Shown piece after piece: positions 12,641-14,089 of a stretch of DNA of 14,089 nucleotides. Each line of letters starts with the position of its first letter. The first letter of the stretch is position 1. The position numbers were made by a program, and so were the translations under genes. The notes beneath the pieces are model-generated. The model was not told where the DNA came from, ran no database searches, and saw nothing but the letters and a program-made list of their open reading frames with translations. Origin of the DNA: Firmicutes bacterium UBA3871 (GTDB lineage: Bacteria > Bacillota > Clostridia > Peptostreptococcales > Anaerovoracaceae); contig DGGP01000169.1 in NCBI GenBank assembly GCA_002392265.1, forward strand, positions 416-14,504, written 5' to 3'.

Positions 12641-14089
12641 ATGGACGTCACAAATTATCTCAAAAACAATATCGTTATACTCGACGGAGGAATGGGGACA
12701 CTGCTTCAGGAAAGGGGCTTAAAACCCGGCGAGCATCCTGAAAGATGGAATATTTCGCATCCTAACGATACTGTTACCATACATAAAGCATATTACGAAG
12801 CGGGTTCAAACATCGTAAACACCAACACGTTCGGAGCAAACAGCCTGAAGTTTGAAGACAGTGAGCTCGAAGAAATAATAGGTGCCGCAATACTGAATGC
12901 TAAACGGGCGAGAGAGGAAAGCACCGGATCGCATCCCAAATATGTTGCTCTCGACATAGGCCCATGCGGCAAGCTATTAAAGCCGTATGGCGATCTCGAT
13001 TTTGAAAAGGCAGTTGAAATTTTTGCAAAGATAGTGCGCCTCGGCGTAAAATACAGAGCAGACCTCATTACAATCGAAACAATGAACGACAGCTATGAGA
13101 CAAAGGCAGCTCTGCTTGCAGCAAAGGAAAACTCAGACCTGCCGGTAATTGTCACAAATGCCTTTGGCGCTGACGGCAAGCTGATGACCGGCGCTAATGC
13201 CGAAGCCATGACAGCAATGCTTGAGGGCATGAGAGCCGATGCCATTGGCGTAAACTGCTCACTCGGGCCAAAGGAGCTGCTGCCCGTAATTGAGTCATAT
13301 CTTAAGTACGCATCTGTTCCGGTAATATTCAAGCCAAACGCAGGCCTTCCGAAAATTGAGGGAGGAAAGGCAAAATATGACGTGAGTGCAGATGAATTTG
13401 CGGGCTACATAAAGACTGCCGTGGAAAAGGGTGTCAGAATCGTGGGCGGCTGCTGCGGCACAACGCCTGAATATATCAAGGCAGTTGCAGATGCGATAAG
13501 CGGGCTTGCACCGCTTGCTGTTTCGGACAAGGGCCGCACGGTGGTATCTTCATACACTCACGCAGTGACATTCGGCGGACGGCCTGTCATCATAGGCGAG
13601 CGCATCAACCCAACCGGCAAGAAGCGCTTCAAGCAAGCACTGATTGAGGGCGACATCAGCTACATTCTCAGCGAAGGCATAGGCCAGCAGGAAAAGGGCG
13701 CAGATGTTTTGGATGTTAACGTGGGGCTACCGGATATAAATGAACCGGAGCTGCTTTTGAAGGTTACGGAAGAGCTTCAGGCTGTTATAAATCTGCCTCT
13801 TCAGTTAGACACGGCAGATGCGGAGGCTATGGAGAGAGCCTTAAGGCACGTAAACGGTAAAGCGTTGATCAATTCCGTGTCCGGCAAGGAAGACAGCATG
13901 CGTGCAATCTTCCCGCTGGCAAAGAAGTACGGCGGAGTAGTAATTGCGCTTACACTGGATGAAAATGGAATACCGGAGACAGCAGAGGGGAGGCTTTCCG
14001 TAGCGCGGAACATCTTAAAGACAGCTGCGGAGTACGGGATTGCGTCAAAGGACATAATTTTCGACCCTCTGACGCTGACCATCAGTGCA
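12641..14089 (+). CDS. metH: Cobalamin-dependent methionine synthase (3' partial)
   Basis: The frame stays open to the window edge, giving 483 codons. The homocysteine-binding domain (about 1-290) starts ILDGGMGTLLQERG and carries the three zinc cysteines C206 (VNCSLGP) and C271, C272 (GGCCGTTP). The pterin-binding domain begins around 315 with VIIGERINPTGKKRFKQAL and includes GADVLDVNVGLPDINE (353-368). The cobalamin-binding domain should follow outside the window. The enzyme transfers the methyl group of 5-methyl-tetrahydrofolate, made by the preceding MetF, to homocysteine. Clostridial MetH proteins often lack the activation domain, which fits the separate activation protein encoded upstream, but this cannot be checked here. 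An AAGGGA ribosome site lies about 10 nt before the ATG. Confidence 0.94.
   Translation, partial: MDVTNYLKNNIVILDGGMGTLLQERGLKPGEHPERWNISHPNDTVTIHKAYYEAGSNIVNTNTFGANSLKFEDSELEEIIGAAILNAKRAREESTGSHPKYVALDIGPCGKLLKPYGDLDFEKAVEIFAKIVRLGVKYRADLITIETMNDSYETKAALLAAKENSDLPVIVTNAFGADGKLMTGANAEAMTAMLEGMRADAIGVNCSLGPKELLPVIESYLKYASVPVIFKPNAGLPKIEGGKAKYDVSADEFAGYIKTAVEKGVRIVGGCCGTTPEYIKAVADAISGLAPLAVSDKGRTVVSSYTHAVTFGGRPVIIGERINPTGKKRFKQALIEGDISYILSEGIGQQEKGADVLDVNVGLPDINEPELLLKVTEELQAVINLPLQLDTADAEAMERALRHVNGKALINSVSGKEDSMRAIFPLAKKYGGVVIALTLDENGIPETAEGRLSVARNILKTAAEYGIASKDIIFDPLTLTISA

Overview
The window looks like chromosomal DNA from an anaerobic member of the Bacillota, most likely class Clostridia. 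The evidence is family-level: a paired radical-SAM/DUF2344 locus, a CsoR-type repressor, a YnzC/DUF896 protein, a clostridial-style NifS/NifU pair, strong Shine-Dalgarno sequences, and sigma-A-like promoters closely spaced with intrinsic terminators. GC content looks moderate by eye. All recognisable genes lie on the + strand. I cannot assign a genus.

Layout. (1) 1-1753: the 3' part of a B12-binding-type radical SAM protein overlaps its usual partner, a DUF2344 protein. (2) 1754-1907: a dense intergenic block. It holds a repeated GGGACAGGCACC element that can fold as a terminator, then a good promoter overlapped by two inverted repeats, then a strong Shine-Dalgarno. (3) 1908-2606: a comEA-like competence DNA receptor with a TTG start. 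(4) 2642-3083: an extended -10 promoter, four 9-nt tandem repeats and a CsoR-family metal-sensing repressor with a very His-rich N-terminus. (5) 3166-8626: a terminator and a long hairpin, then a four-gene peptide/nickel-type ABC importer (lipoprotein binding protein, fused double ATPase, two permeases), the last three genes overlapping. (6) 8637-8875: a promoter with a palindrome and a small YnzC-like protein. (7) 8925-11373: iscS/nifS, iscU/nifU and a stand-alone methionine synthase reactivation-domain protein. (8) 11407-14089: a promoter, a 42-residue Met-rich ORF, an intrinsic terminator, then metF and the first 483 codons of metH.

How the genes work together. The right third of the window is a one-carbon/methionine module. 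MetF makes 5-methyl-tetrahydrofolate, MetH uses it with cobalamin to methylate homocysteine, and the separate activation protein, encoded next to the Fe-S assembly genes, would reductively reactivate oxidised MetH. The most interesting element is the small ORF in front of metF. It has 11 Met in 42 codons, 10 of them in codons 10-25. It has its own promoter and Shine-Dalgarno and is followed by a canonical terminator that ends only 37 nt before the metF start. This resembles a methionine leader peptide working by ribosome-mediated attenuation, a mechanism I do not know to be described for metF in this group, where S-box or T-box control is usual. A small Met/Cys-rich membrane or metal-binding protein is the main alternative.

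No rRNA, tRNA, CRISPR array, integrase or intact insertion sequence was seen. No stretch longer than about 190 nt lacks a gene.
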